Source: Onchidella celtica (taxonomy: Eukaryota > Mollusca > Gastropoda > Systellommatophora > Onchidiidae). Taken from it: a stretch of 64,000 nucleotides of DNA. Position numbers and translations under genes: made by a program. Shown piece after piece: positions 23,901 to 33,058 of the stretch. The stretch spans positions 96,168,176 through 96,232,175 of the forward strand of contig OZ007567.1 in the NCBI GenBank assembly GCA_963931925.1, written 5' to 3'. The notes beneath the pieces are model-generated. The model made no database searches, was not told the DNA's origin, and worked only from the letters and a program-made list of their open reading frames with translations. Position 1 is the stretch's first letter; each line of letters opens with the position of its first letter.

Positions 23901-24604
23901 TAAATAGTAATGAAGTTATGCACATTTTAGCCATTTTTGAATAAAAACTGAGTACTAGTACTGCCTTTCAGCATTGTTTTTGTTCTATTTCTTTGTAATT
24001 AATGTCCAGCAAAATCCTCATACTTAGCGACAGTAAAATGGTCATAAGTTTCTTATTTATTAATGGATTTTGATGATTTAAAAAGTATTTTGTTCAGAAA
24101 TGGTTGCTCTGAAAGATTAAGGCAAAAAGCACGACTGTTTCTCATTTTCAATTGTTTTGGTAGCCTTGCCAGGCGGGGAAGTCGCGTCGCTAATCATTAC
24201 CATAAGAAACACCATGCATTACTCCGAATCGAGCCATCTTACTGAGTGAAGAGCCAAATTATTCAACAAAACAAACCAGAATTGTGATCTTAAGAAGCTC
24301 TTCCTAAATAAAAATCACAAAACCAAAAATCCATCTGCGAATAAGATTCTGATCTTCGCAAACGTCTGTGAATAAGCGTGGCTAAAAATGATACTTACAA
24401 ATGAACTGTGTCCAGGGGAAAGTTGATATTGGCCAGTGACTTAAAAGGTGCCGGATGCTGAGAACAATCCACTTTCCGACCCTTCGACCTCTTGGCTGAT
24501 CCAGCCATGGTACACTGACAGCTGGGAGCACAGCCCCTGCCCAGGGGTATCAGTGCACACAGGACAAGAAGAAGTAGCACCATACGTCCATAGTATGCAG
24601 GCAT
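20936..24604 (-). CDS. Leucine-rich-repeat secreted/membrane protein, first two coding exons (partial)
   Basis: Coding exon 1 is 24604-24399 and exon 2 is 21007-20936. The joins are CATTT|GTAAGT and CTTTCAG|GGATTT, and the 72-nt exon ends at AAACT|GTAAG. Exon 1 starts at MPAYYGRM and has a signal peptide core (VLLLLVLCALIPLG). It then has a Cys-capped LRR N-terminal module (CAPSCQCT...VDC) and the start of the first repeat (FPLDTVHL). Exon 2 supplies DLAHNALVVLKQGSF and IQLSSLQKL, a textbook extracellular LRR. Phase-2 introns and 72-nt single-repeat exons are typical of LGR receptors, Slit and LRIG-type genes. The family cannot be chosen from this fragment. Further exons are not found in this window. 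An upstream in-frame Met at 24667 is less likely because it would bury the signal peptide. Confidence 0.8.
21008..22469. other. Intron 1 of the LRR gene, distal part
   Basis: AT-rich intronic DNA with no exon or repeat that I can name. It lies between the 72-nt LRR exon and the inverted-repeat element. Confidence 0.6.
22471..22496. repeat. Perfect 26-bp palindrome
   Basis: CTTATTCGCAGAC is followed immediately by its exact reverse complement, with no spacer. It forms the outer part of the left terminal inverted repeat. The matching right end has lost the symmetry by substitutions. Confidence 0.95.
22578..22648 (+). repeat. tRNA-Arg-like segment (pseudo-tRNA or SINE head)
   Basis: The text GACTGGTAGCGCAATGAATA followed by GCATCTG resembles the 5' half of a tRNA-Arg. 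GGGTTCCATCCC is a B-box-like T arm, and CACACCAG can pair with the 5' end. The anticodon stem (TCTGCA/TGCAGA) encloses an oversized loop, so it is not a functional tRNA. Confidence 0.45.
23244..23322 (-). repeat. tRNA-like segment, - strand
   Basis: On the - strand, GTTCCCCAGTGGCATGCTAA precedes GGTTTGAATCCCC, which resembles A-box and B-box elements at tRNA-like spacing. The acceptor ends do not pair, so this is a degenerate tRNA or SINE head rather than a tRNA gene. Its two boxes may also be a chance match. Confidence 0.3.
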
Positions 24605-26482
24605 TTCTACAATGGCGCACGGTGCATTTCTTCTAAACTTCAATAAGGAGTAATTACAGTTTCCCAATCACATCCATCTAAAATTAGCATCACGACTTAT
24701 TGAAATCTGTCATATAAATTTCCATCTTGCTTTTCTGTGACAAGAAATTTCTCACACTTTAAAATCAGCTAGTGGAAAACACTTCAACACTGCAGCACTT
24801 ACAAACATCACACGGTTTCCATGTCAATTGTTTCAAAACAACCTTTTTACTATTACGGGGCCATCTATAAAGAATCATAGATTGTTATATTTATATTACA
24901 CACCCTCCATTTTGGCAATTTTTTTATTAATTCTATCACAATTTTCATTTGGTTGGCTTCAATGTCCCTCCCCCGACGGGTGTCAATGTTTTCGAACTCA
25001 AAAGTTGCATTTTACATGGACTATATAAAGTTCTGTTTCATTAGAGCCTATTCTCCATTTTCATCACAATCCTACAAATCTCTGGTGTTCAAACAAAAAC
25101 AAACCAAAAAAATGTGCTGCAGGAAAATAATAGAGCATGTTTACTACCAATACCATGCAATGCTATGTAATCAAATACAGCTGTGTAGAATTGGTTAGCA
25201 TCGCGAAATGTTTGGGAATTACTCAATTACTGCAGCATTATCGCCGTAACGTGATAGTTCCAGAACATGATTCATCATGGTTTCTTTTCTGCTTGTTTGT
25301 AGAGTGAAACTATCATTCTTTCATTCATTTCTGTTTTGTGGCATACTAGATCTAGTAGGATGACTGATGAGCAAGGATTGGGAAAAGACTCACTCATCAC
25401 TTTTTAAGGAATCTTTTGATTATTCTATCATGATATTGATAACTCTAGGAAATACATCACTCATATTAATATCGTGACCATCAATCATCATTCATTTATA
25501 ACATGTTCTATTGTTCAATAGATTTATTGAGCAATTTTTGTGATACTGTTAATAGGCCTTCACTTATGGAATCACACTGGGCTATTTCTGCTGTTTACCC
25601 TAGGCCTACACAAAATAAAAGGTATCAAATGGACAATATAATAGTTTTACATTGGTGCTGTGTGCATGTTTGGGGAACAAAAAAAGGGGGGAAAATAAAT
25701 ACAATCAATAACACTGCAAATATATCCATGTATTACATTTACAACACTAGCAGTAGCAAGCATCTTGATAGAACTAATCTTAGTTTTTTTATTGTTGTTG
25801 TTGGGGGAGGGGGGGGGGTGGTTTGTACCCACTAGGCCTTATAAGATTTTAGGTTGGGGCGTATGGTAGAGCTCATCTAAAAGCAATGCACGTCTTGCAA
25901 TACAGATCCAGTCGAGATATTAAAAACAAGAACAAAAAAAAGGGGGGGGGGTGCAAATGCAAACCCATGAATCACGAACATCAGAAGTGTTTCTGTGCCA
26001 ATGTGTAAGCTCTTTCGAAACACTCACTGATTCCCCCACTTTTGCGTTTATCGTGTGTATGTCGACAATTTTGACTCACTGGCGGGATAGATCGGTGTGT
26101 TATCCGAAACAAATCGAACACATTATTGTCTTTCTGCTGCCCACAAAGTTGTGATAATCACAGGCCACTAGATCTTGCCAACTGCATACTGATTTTCCTA
26201 ACTTTTCACCCCATTTTCTTTCTGGGCGTTCCTATGTTTGCCGTGGGAACAGTTAGATTCCCAGCCCACCGACGCACCGTTATTTCGCGAGGCACGATCC
26301 TTTTCTTCAGGAGGGTAGCCTAGTCGAGGACTTTATCTACTCTTACACACATTTTACATCCTCTCCCTTTTGGACAAAAAAATTCGTTTGCACTCCAGCT
26401 ATCCAAATGCACACGTCCAAAACTGAATATGTAGTAAAACTCCTTTCTGAAACTATCGTCATATCCAAGCACACGCGTTTAC
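24605..26482. other. 5' flank or first intron of the LRR gene
   Basis: No coding exon is seen. A possible 3' splice site (CTAATTTTAG) lies at about 24683 on the - strand. It would fit an upstream non-coding exon spliced to the signal-peptide exon. Contains G runs at about 25805-25818 and 25942-25951. Confidence 0.4.
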
Positions 26483-26640
26483 CAGTGTGTGGCCAAGTTC
26501 GTGGAGAACAGCACACTCTTTCTTCAGCGAGCCATCTTGATTTTTGGCTGCTTTCGTGACGTCACAGGGTTAGCGTAGTTCGCTGAATCGCGATTGGTTG
26601 ACCTGAGCTGAATAAACAATGTTGCAGGATTATCCAAATC
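26483..26640 (-). promoter_or_regulatory. Candidate promoter and non-coding exon 1 of the LRR gene
   Basis: The stretch contains a perfect CRE palindrome TGACGTCA (26557-26564) and, on the - strand, CAAGATGGC (YY1-type initiator, about 26530-26539). A possible donor ACACTG|GTAAAC lies at 26483/26482. The order (CRE, YY1 site, donor) fits - strand transcription toward the LRR gene about 1.9 kb away. The linkage is inference and no transcript evidence exists. Confidence 0.35.
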
Positions 26641-27440
26641 TGGACCCCCATTTCCCCTACAATGGTCATTTAGACAGAAACTGCCTCAGTGACCATCTAA
26701 TCGGGCATGTTGGCTAACAGTCGTAATCATACACTTGGAGCGGCTGCCTATGAAACCACCCGGAATAGTGCTTACACTTTAACGTGGAATAACGGCGGCA
26801 AACCAAACTCTTGATACTAATGATAGGCAGTTCATACCTGTTGGTCAAATTTGGGTGTCACGGCCGCTAACTTTGTCCCCAGCAAGGCTTCAGTTTGGCT
26901 CCATTGTTCAACTGGCAGGTTGGCGCAACTGCTTATTTTATAGGCCTATCCTCCACCCCTCCCCCTTTCTGTCTTTCTTTCCGCCAACTACTCCGCCCGC
27001 CATTCTTTCTCTCACCGGTCCATAAGAAAGAAAGGCCTGCTGATGCAGATCCATTCATCCAAACATTTAAAAACATTTAACCTTCTCTCTCTCTCTCTCT
27101 AACACACGTTATTCCTCGTTTTCTCTTAACACCGCCTCTCTGATTTCTTTTCACCTTCTTTCCTTCTCGTTCTGAGTTTATCTCTTCGTCTTCTCCCCAC
27201 CCCGCCCCCGCCTCCATTCCCTTCCCAATCCCATCTCGTCTCCAGTTCAGCTGTCTATATTACACACATAATAAAACAAACGGGCATGTAACGGAATTAA
27301 TCCCGTAAATGTGTATATGTAGGCCTATTGTCATAAAACGTTCTAATTCCTGCCTTCTATGTCTTTTTGGGTTGTTGTTTTTTTGTCGTGTTCAACTCAT
27401 AGATATATTACACGAACTGTCATGTAGTAGGCTATATCTA
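26641..27440. other. Non-coding DNA
   Basis: No gene is seen. Contains a pyrimidine-rich part (26950-27250) with a (CT)n tract at 27082-27101. Confidence 0.6.
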
Positions 27441-27448
27441 TGGTCCAA

Positions 27449-27631
27449 CTAAGAGGCGTCTTAAAACATGGGCACACTGGGCAGTTGTCCGGAGGCGCCA
27501 CGGTTTAGAGGGGCCGCTGAGCATGGCTGCTCTCGGTCTCATGAGTAGCGTGGGGGTGAATAGTTGAGTATGAGGGTTGGGCCGCAGTCTATTGCTTAGC
27601 CATGGGGCCCATACTGATGTTAAGACGGCCC
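27449..27631. mobile_element. MITE of 183 bp, hAT-type, with 8-bp direct repeats
   Basis: TGGTCCAA occurs exactly at 27441-27448 and again at 27632-27639. The ends just inside are inverted: the left has GGCGTCTTAA...ATGGGC, and the right, reverse-complemented, has GGCCGTCTTAA...TATGGGC. An 8-bp target duplication is the hallmark of hAT elements. The exact termini could shift by about two bases. The interior, with GGGCC runs, has no coding capacity; a 91-codon frame across it is incidental. Confidence 0.65.
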
Positions 27632-27831
27632 TGGTCCAATTGGATGTGTTTGGAACCGAATTTGTTAACTCTATGGCAGTATGATCGTGCAGTGGGTATT
27701 TCCTGGCTCCCACACTACAATGGTTAGGTTAATCTGACATTGTCGTGGATGAGCTATCAAGGAATGAATAACTTTACATTGTACATGTATCAGGATACAT
27801 TACCGTATAATCCTAAATGCGTCGGATGTGT

Positions 27832-28071
27832 TCCTTCAAAGGTCGTCCAAAGCGGCAGAACTTGAAATGACGGGATGAATGACTTACACATTACTACAGC
27901 AGCATGAAACCACTGCACAGTTGGCACAAGCACACACTATAGCATTGAGAGTCCTTCAAAGGTCGTCCAAAGCGGCAGAACTTGAAATGACGGGATGAAT
28001 GACTTACACATTACTACAGCAGCATGAAACCACTGCACAGTTGGCACAAGCACACACTATAGCATTGAGAG
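27832..28071. repeat. Perfect tandem duplication of 120 bp
   Basis: Copies 27832-27951 and 27952-28071 appear identical, each starting TCCTTCAAAGGTCGTCC and ending GCATTGAGAG; the next bases (TCC) continue the match. Zero divergence implies a very recent duplication or an assembly or read-joining artefact. Confidence 0.95.
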
Positions 28072-29150
28072 TCCCAGATCATGACACAGTAAAATGGAAA
28101 AAAAAGTATTTCATAAAACCCCGAGACAGCAATCCAGTGGATATTTAGAGACTGACCGGGAAAAAATCCCAAGAGAAAGGAAAGTTGAAGACCACATTGT
28201 GGGCTAATTAACCGTAGAATATATATTTTCGGAAAATAGACAGATGATCATTTTTTATTAACATATTTTTCATGAGAACAAGTGGACTGGTGACGATCAA
28301 ACAAGACTGACCAACTTCACACATTATAGCAAGCTTAAACTTAACACGGAATCAACGCCTTCCATGTCCCGCCACGCAGTACCGGACTGGCCAGGTTGTT
28401 AGCTTGCCCAATGGCAAGTGGGCCCCTGAGGAAGTGGGCCCCCTTGGACATTAGAACAAAATTATTAGCATGAAAATATTATAAAAGTTCTATTGTAATA
28501 TATCTTCAATTCTGTTACGGGGTTATGATAATTACTATTGTCTACAATATAAATCTTAAAATGTCATGAGAAACCAATCTTTTTATATTTAGCTGGTTGT
28601 AAGGTCTTTACCGTAGTTTACCTTGAAATATCTCCAGATAGCTTCAAATATTACATTTTCTTTGAAGAACAACATACGTTTTCTAACCTTAGAATATCAA
28701 CATTTCTTATTCGAAGAGGTAAGATTCTGATTCCTTCCGATATTTACACGTATATTCTTGTATATATAACACATATTTTTTTAAAAATACTTATAAGACA
28801 ATATGCCTAAAGTGTCATAACACTGAATTGAGCTAAACAAAAACAAAAAAAGAGAGAAAAACTATCAAATAGAAAAAGAAAACAACTCAAAATAAGAATG
28901 AGCAATCAAGGAAATTGGGTCAATTTTTACTTTAGGGCCCAGCCGGAAACTGACAATGAAAACATATTTTTCTAATATTTCAGACAGTTCTAAGACACCT
29001 TTCTTCTATGGCATTTCTGCGGGAAATTAGCCGTTAATGAGATACAGCCACTTCAAATTCAATACTAATTCAGCAAAGCTAAAGGAACAGACAAGAACAT
29101 TTGATAACGACCACAGCAAGGCTTTGGAATTTGTAAAAATGTAATGACCA

Positions 29151-29291
29151 TGTGGCCGTATGCATAATCAATGCGTAAACTAAAGTAAATACGTTAACTG
29201 GTGTTAACACGAGAAATTGTATTCATTTCTTGCGTTCACACCAGTTAACGTATTTACTTCAGTTTACGCATTGATTATGCATACGGCCACA
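29151..29291. repeat. Foldback hairpin, 57-bp arms
   Basis: Arm 29151-29207 (TGTGGCCGTATGCATAATCA...) and arm 29235-29291 are inverted copies with two mismatches in 57 bp, separated by a 27-nt loop. It lies immediately before the surviving hAT transposase reading frame and looks like a small foldback or MITE insertion. The transcript would make a long hairpin. Confidence 0.9.
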
Positions 29292-29336
29292 GATTTCACA
29301 GATGAATATGGATGCAAATCAAACATTGGAAATTGA

Positions 29337-30054
29337 TCCTTTGGAAACTGTACAGTCTTGCCAGTTAAGACGCAGAGAAAGAAGAAAAGAATGGCAGATG
29401 CGCTTACTGATGATGAAAGAAATTCCTCGGATTCTCTAGCTGATTTCCGGGTAAACGTGTTTAGCCTAATAATGGATCGCATTGTCCAGTCATTAGAATC
29501 ACTCTTTGTGCAACATAAATAGTTGTATAAAGATTTATCCTGTTTGGACCCAGCAAAGTTTAAAACTATTGCTAAGAAGGGCCTTGAAGATGAAGCATTG
29601 GAAAGTATTATTAAGCTGTTTCCACAAATCAGCAAAGATGAAGTAAAATTGGAATTGGCTTCTTTTGCTTCGAAGTTTGATGTATTAAAGCTGTTGCTTA
29701 ATGATGGTGAATCTAGTTGCAACAATTGTAAAAATTTGCAGCACCTGCCCATCGTGTGTTCTTAAAATTCTGGCATCGAACAGATTTCATGACAAGGCAT
29801 AATTTTATGATATCATTTATGAACCTTATAAAGTCATCTGCACACTATCACTTACTCAAGTCAAATGTGAGAGGACATTTTCAAAGCTGAAGATCATTAA
29901 GACAAGGTTAAGAAATTCGCCGTCTGTGGAGAACTTGGAATTGTACATGTTGCTATCCATTGAAAAGGAATTGCTAGATGAATTGGATGCAAAAGCAATT
30001 ATTGACAGATTCACACAAACATCTAGTGAACTCAAACGAATGCTCTTAATATAG
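29337..30054 (+). pseudogene. hAT transposase pseudogene (ZMYM1-like C-terminal half)
   Basis: Frame A (29337-29765) reads FRVNVFSLIMDRIVQSLES and, after a TAG at 29520, LYKDLSCLDPAKFKTIAKKG. It ends at a TAA at 29763. Frame B (about 29803-30054) resumes with CERTFSKLKIIKTRLRNSPS and LELYMLLSIEKEL, the C-terminal hAT dimerisation domain. A TGA at 29334, the TAG and at least one frameshift show it is dead. Zinc-finger and DDE-core parts upstream are absent, possibly removed by deletion around the foldback at 29151-29291. The block CTTAATATAGTGGACTGCTT is nearly duplicated right after the stop. Confidence 0.8.
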
Positions 30055-30305
30055 TGGACTGCTTGATCTTAATATAATGGACTGCTTGAAATATGCTTTT
30101 GTACTTTTGAACTATCTGTTAATGTGTATAATGTGCAGTACAACTTACAAAACTATTTGAACTCTAATTACATCTTTTTTGTTTCGACGTACCAGTACAT
30201 ATTTTTTGAAAATTTAATTTATTCATTTTGAAAATTAAATGATAGAATTGTATTGGTATACTTTGTCTCCTGGCAACCAATATTTTTAGACCCAGGCCGC
30301 CACGC

Positions 30306-32030
30306 AAACTCTTAACTCTGACAATTAATACAAAGAGAAAGGAAGAGAGCTCTGTGACAATGTGGTGGAGTTGGTTTGGTGGAAGGATGTGTAAATTATT
30401 TTCATTCCTTAGTCTTAAATTTCGTTCATACTCATACTGAATTTATGCAAGAGAAAAGATGTACCGGTAGGCCTACATGTGTATCACAAATTTAAATTTA
30501 CAAAATGTATTTCGCTGAATTAAAATGTAACTGCAGTTGTTTAATTAAACTATACAGACCCCAAATTGGTGCGCTACGTCGATGTAAGCCGGAGATTACA
30601 ACACATTAGAAGCAGAAAGAGTCGTTTTTTAAGTCATTGTCACTATTCGGATCATTCGTGTAGTCCCGACACTTTTGTCAAACTCATGATTTTGGACCTA
30701 ATTGAATAGGAATTCTGACACGTAAAGGATTAAAAAAAAAATGATGTTCTTTTCAACTCCACATGCGACCAGAATAAACAAACAAAATCATAGACACAAT
30801 ATTATCTCAAAAATATTATCATGAACTTCGTCGATTTTGTCGGCTTGATTAGGCTCTACAGAGGCCTATATATAGCCTATACACGACAAAGTGCAGAATC
30901 GATCAATTTTCTGGAACAAGTGTCTGTTGGATTAATCTAAAGTTTTGTGCAAGCTCACATTTCACACTGACCCCCATGGAGCTACAGGTAATTTTTTACT
31001 GTTAATGTAAGTCTGTAGCCTGGTTTAGAGTTTGCTTCTTTGCACTTTATAAAACACATTGGTTAGACCAAATTAAGAACAAAAACAAAATTTCTAGTTA
31101 CAACGTGTGCTAAAGACTGAAAGGTGTTCAACATAGTACAAATTGTATGCTTTAATGTCAGGAGTTTTGTTCGCTGAGTATTCACCGACCATTGCTTTAC
31201 CTTTTCACTAAAACACACGTTTTAGTGTTTCGCACAATCTAGTACCGTACTGTAGATTTTGTACTATTCTTGTAATTTTTAAAAATAATTTGATCTAATC
31301 AATATTTTTCAGACAGTTCTATAACAAATAAAACATCAGTTCCAAAAAGTTTAGTGTGAAATACAAGCCAAGAAAATCGATGTTGATTCCGTTCGCCGTT
31401 ATAAACGGCGCACTATTATAATATAGTGCATTTTGGGCTGAAACAGTAAGGGAATTAATTATGCAGACAGTGTGAAAACTAGAAATTACAAGGAGTTGTT
31501 TCTCTTAGCACAAATAACCGCAGAAGAGGGTACGGTAGCCATACGAATGGCAGTTCGATCTCTAGTTACAAATCGGTAAACTCTATTTGATTTTTAAACA
31601 TGTCCTCTTTTCTAATTTCAGCGAGCTCTAACGATTGACCCCCTCTCATCCATATTAACAATATGACCCAAGATTTCACAACGCAAACAAGTGTGCATGT
31701 ATACAAAATGCACGCATTCTGAGATCATGTGGTTGCTGTAGCGGGGGACTTTCTATTTGATGTGAGCACCACCCTTTATGTATTTACTGCTGTTCTCGCA
31801 CATAATTATGCATTTGCCAGTGCACCATATGCAAGGCCGCATGGTATACTATAATAACCTGACTTTTAAAAACAAATTGAGATGCATACGGCATGCTTGT
31901 ACAGGAATAGCACTGATCTCCTCTCACTAAAATATTAGACTGGGTCAATATATTGTCTTAGGGTCAAGACGGCTGTGCCACAATAGTAGGACTTTAAAAG
32001 ATAAGAAGCAAACCAAGCGTTTGAGTTTGT
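30306..32030. other. Intergenic DNA downstream of PSMD4
   Basis: AT-rich, no gene supported. Contains short inverted repeats near 31392-31430 (GCCGTTATAAACGGC, then GCACTAT...ATAGTGC). Confidence 0.6.
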
Positions 32031-32048
32031 AATTCAGGTATTTCAAAA

Positions 32049-33058
32049 TTTATTGATTCTGCACTTTTGCATAAATTTCTCCACAGACTTGCACAAACAT
32101 GACAGACAAGACAGAACTGACAACAAGAGAGACACCATTACTAGAAATCATGGAGATAGTTTTAAATTATACCAAATTTTGACTCATTAACTAACAAAGG
32201 TCAGAATACCAGGATAAAAGGGGGCAAGAAGGACTTAGCAGTAACCAATCATACCATCAAAAACAAAAAGAATGGGAACCTCTTAAAAAAAACTGTCACA
32301 ACATGATCACAATAAAGAAATTACACACAGTAAATTACAAGTACTTGAGACACTAACAAGTGCATGAACATATCAAGTTTATTTGACATAAGACATGGGT
32401 GTGTTAAAAAACAATGAATATCCACTGCAAAAAATTTTTGTTTTTCGTTAGAAGAATAGTACAGTTATTATACACTTTATCATTTACCTGAGGTTATGAA
32501 CACCACTCAGGCATAATAAATGTGATAATCTGTTTCAAATTGGTATCTCAGTTACAGTAGGCAAGGTGATTGTAGTGAAGAGCTTCATTTTTATCTGACA
32601 GTTCATAACTACTGCAATATATTATGGAGAGGCTGACATGGACAGTTGCTTTTGCCCCGTGATGCGACTTTTACACACACAGGATGACTCCCAGATATTA
32701 CTGGGAAGGTGTCAAACTAGTAACTGTGTAGATAAGACAGCAGGGGATTCAGAAAGTGTGCTAATATGCTAACTGTTACCACATGATCATGGTCAATGTA
32801 AATAATATGATTTTACTTATCAAATGCCATATGAAAGACCACTATTTGTATGCTATGGTTCACTTCTGAAGCATGACAATAGGTAATATGGTATGAATGA
32901 AACAAAATGAAAACTTTCCCTTGCCAATCAAATTAAATTCTCATCACTTGACAACAGGTACTATCAAAACTCCTTGTAGACCCAAGTTTATCCAGAAACG
33001 TAAACAAGAAAAAAACTTCATACAGAATTCAGGAAATGAACGTTAGATTCAAATTACT
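32049..33058 (-). other. Probable 3' UTR of PSMD4
   Basis: Non-coding sequence follows the PSMD4 stop codon. An AATAAA signal on the - strand lies at 32054-32049. A second AATAAA (33063-33058) overlaps the stop codon itself and would give an almost UTR-free transcript. The extent is inferred; no transcript data are available. Confidence 0.45.

Larger units (their letters stand above)
22470..24377. mobile_element. 1.9-kb terminal-inverted-repeat element, unclassified
   Basis: The left terminus 22470-22519 and right terminus 24331-24377 are inverted copies. Left reads GCTTATTCGCAGACGTCTGC then GAATAAGATCCTGATCTTAT then TTGCAGATGG. The right, reverse-complemented, is GCTTATTCACAGACGTTTGC then GAAGATCAGAATCTTATTCG then CAGATGG. 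The left end holds a perfect 26-bp palindrome (22471-22496). There is no transposase-like coding, the interior is AT-rich, and it carries tRNA-like segments on both strands. I found no convincing target-site duplication, so the superfamily is open. It lies in intron 1 of the LRR gene. Confidence 0.7.
28371..30305 (+). mobile_element. Degenerate hAT-like transposon
   Basis: The span is set by a left end near CAGTACCGGACTGGCC (28377) followed by GGCCC-rich sequence, a broken transposase and a candidate right end (GACCCAGGCCGCCACGCA, to 30305). The 8-mer GCCACGCA is present at both edges (28371-28378 and 30298-30305). It may be a target duplication or part of imperfect inverted termini; the two readings are not separable by eye. 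Length is about 1.9 kb, so much of the original element is missing. Confidence 0.45.

Noticed and set aside
29264-29752. 162-codon - strand frame
   Set aside because: It is antisense to the hAT transposase remnant, whose + strand translation has clear family motifs.
31500-31580. GTTCGATCTC as a further tRNA or SINE B box
   Set aside because: No A box at the right spacing and no tRNA fold.
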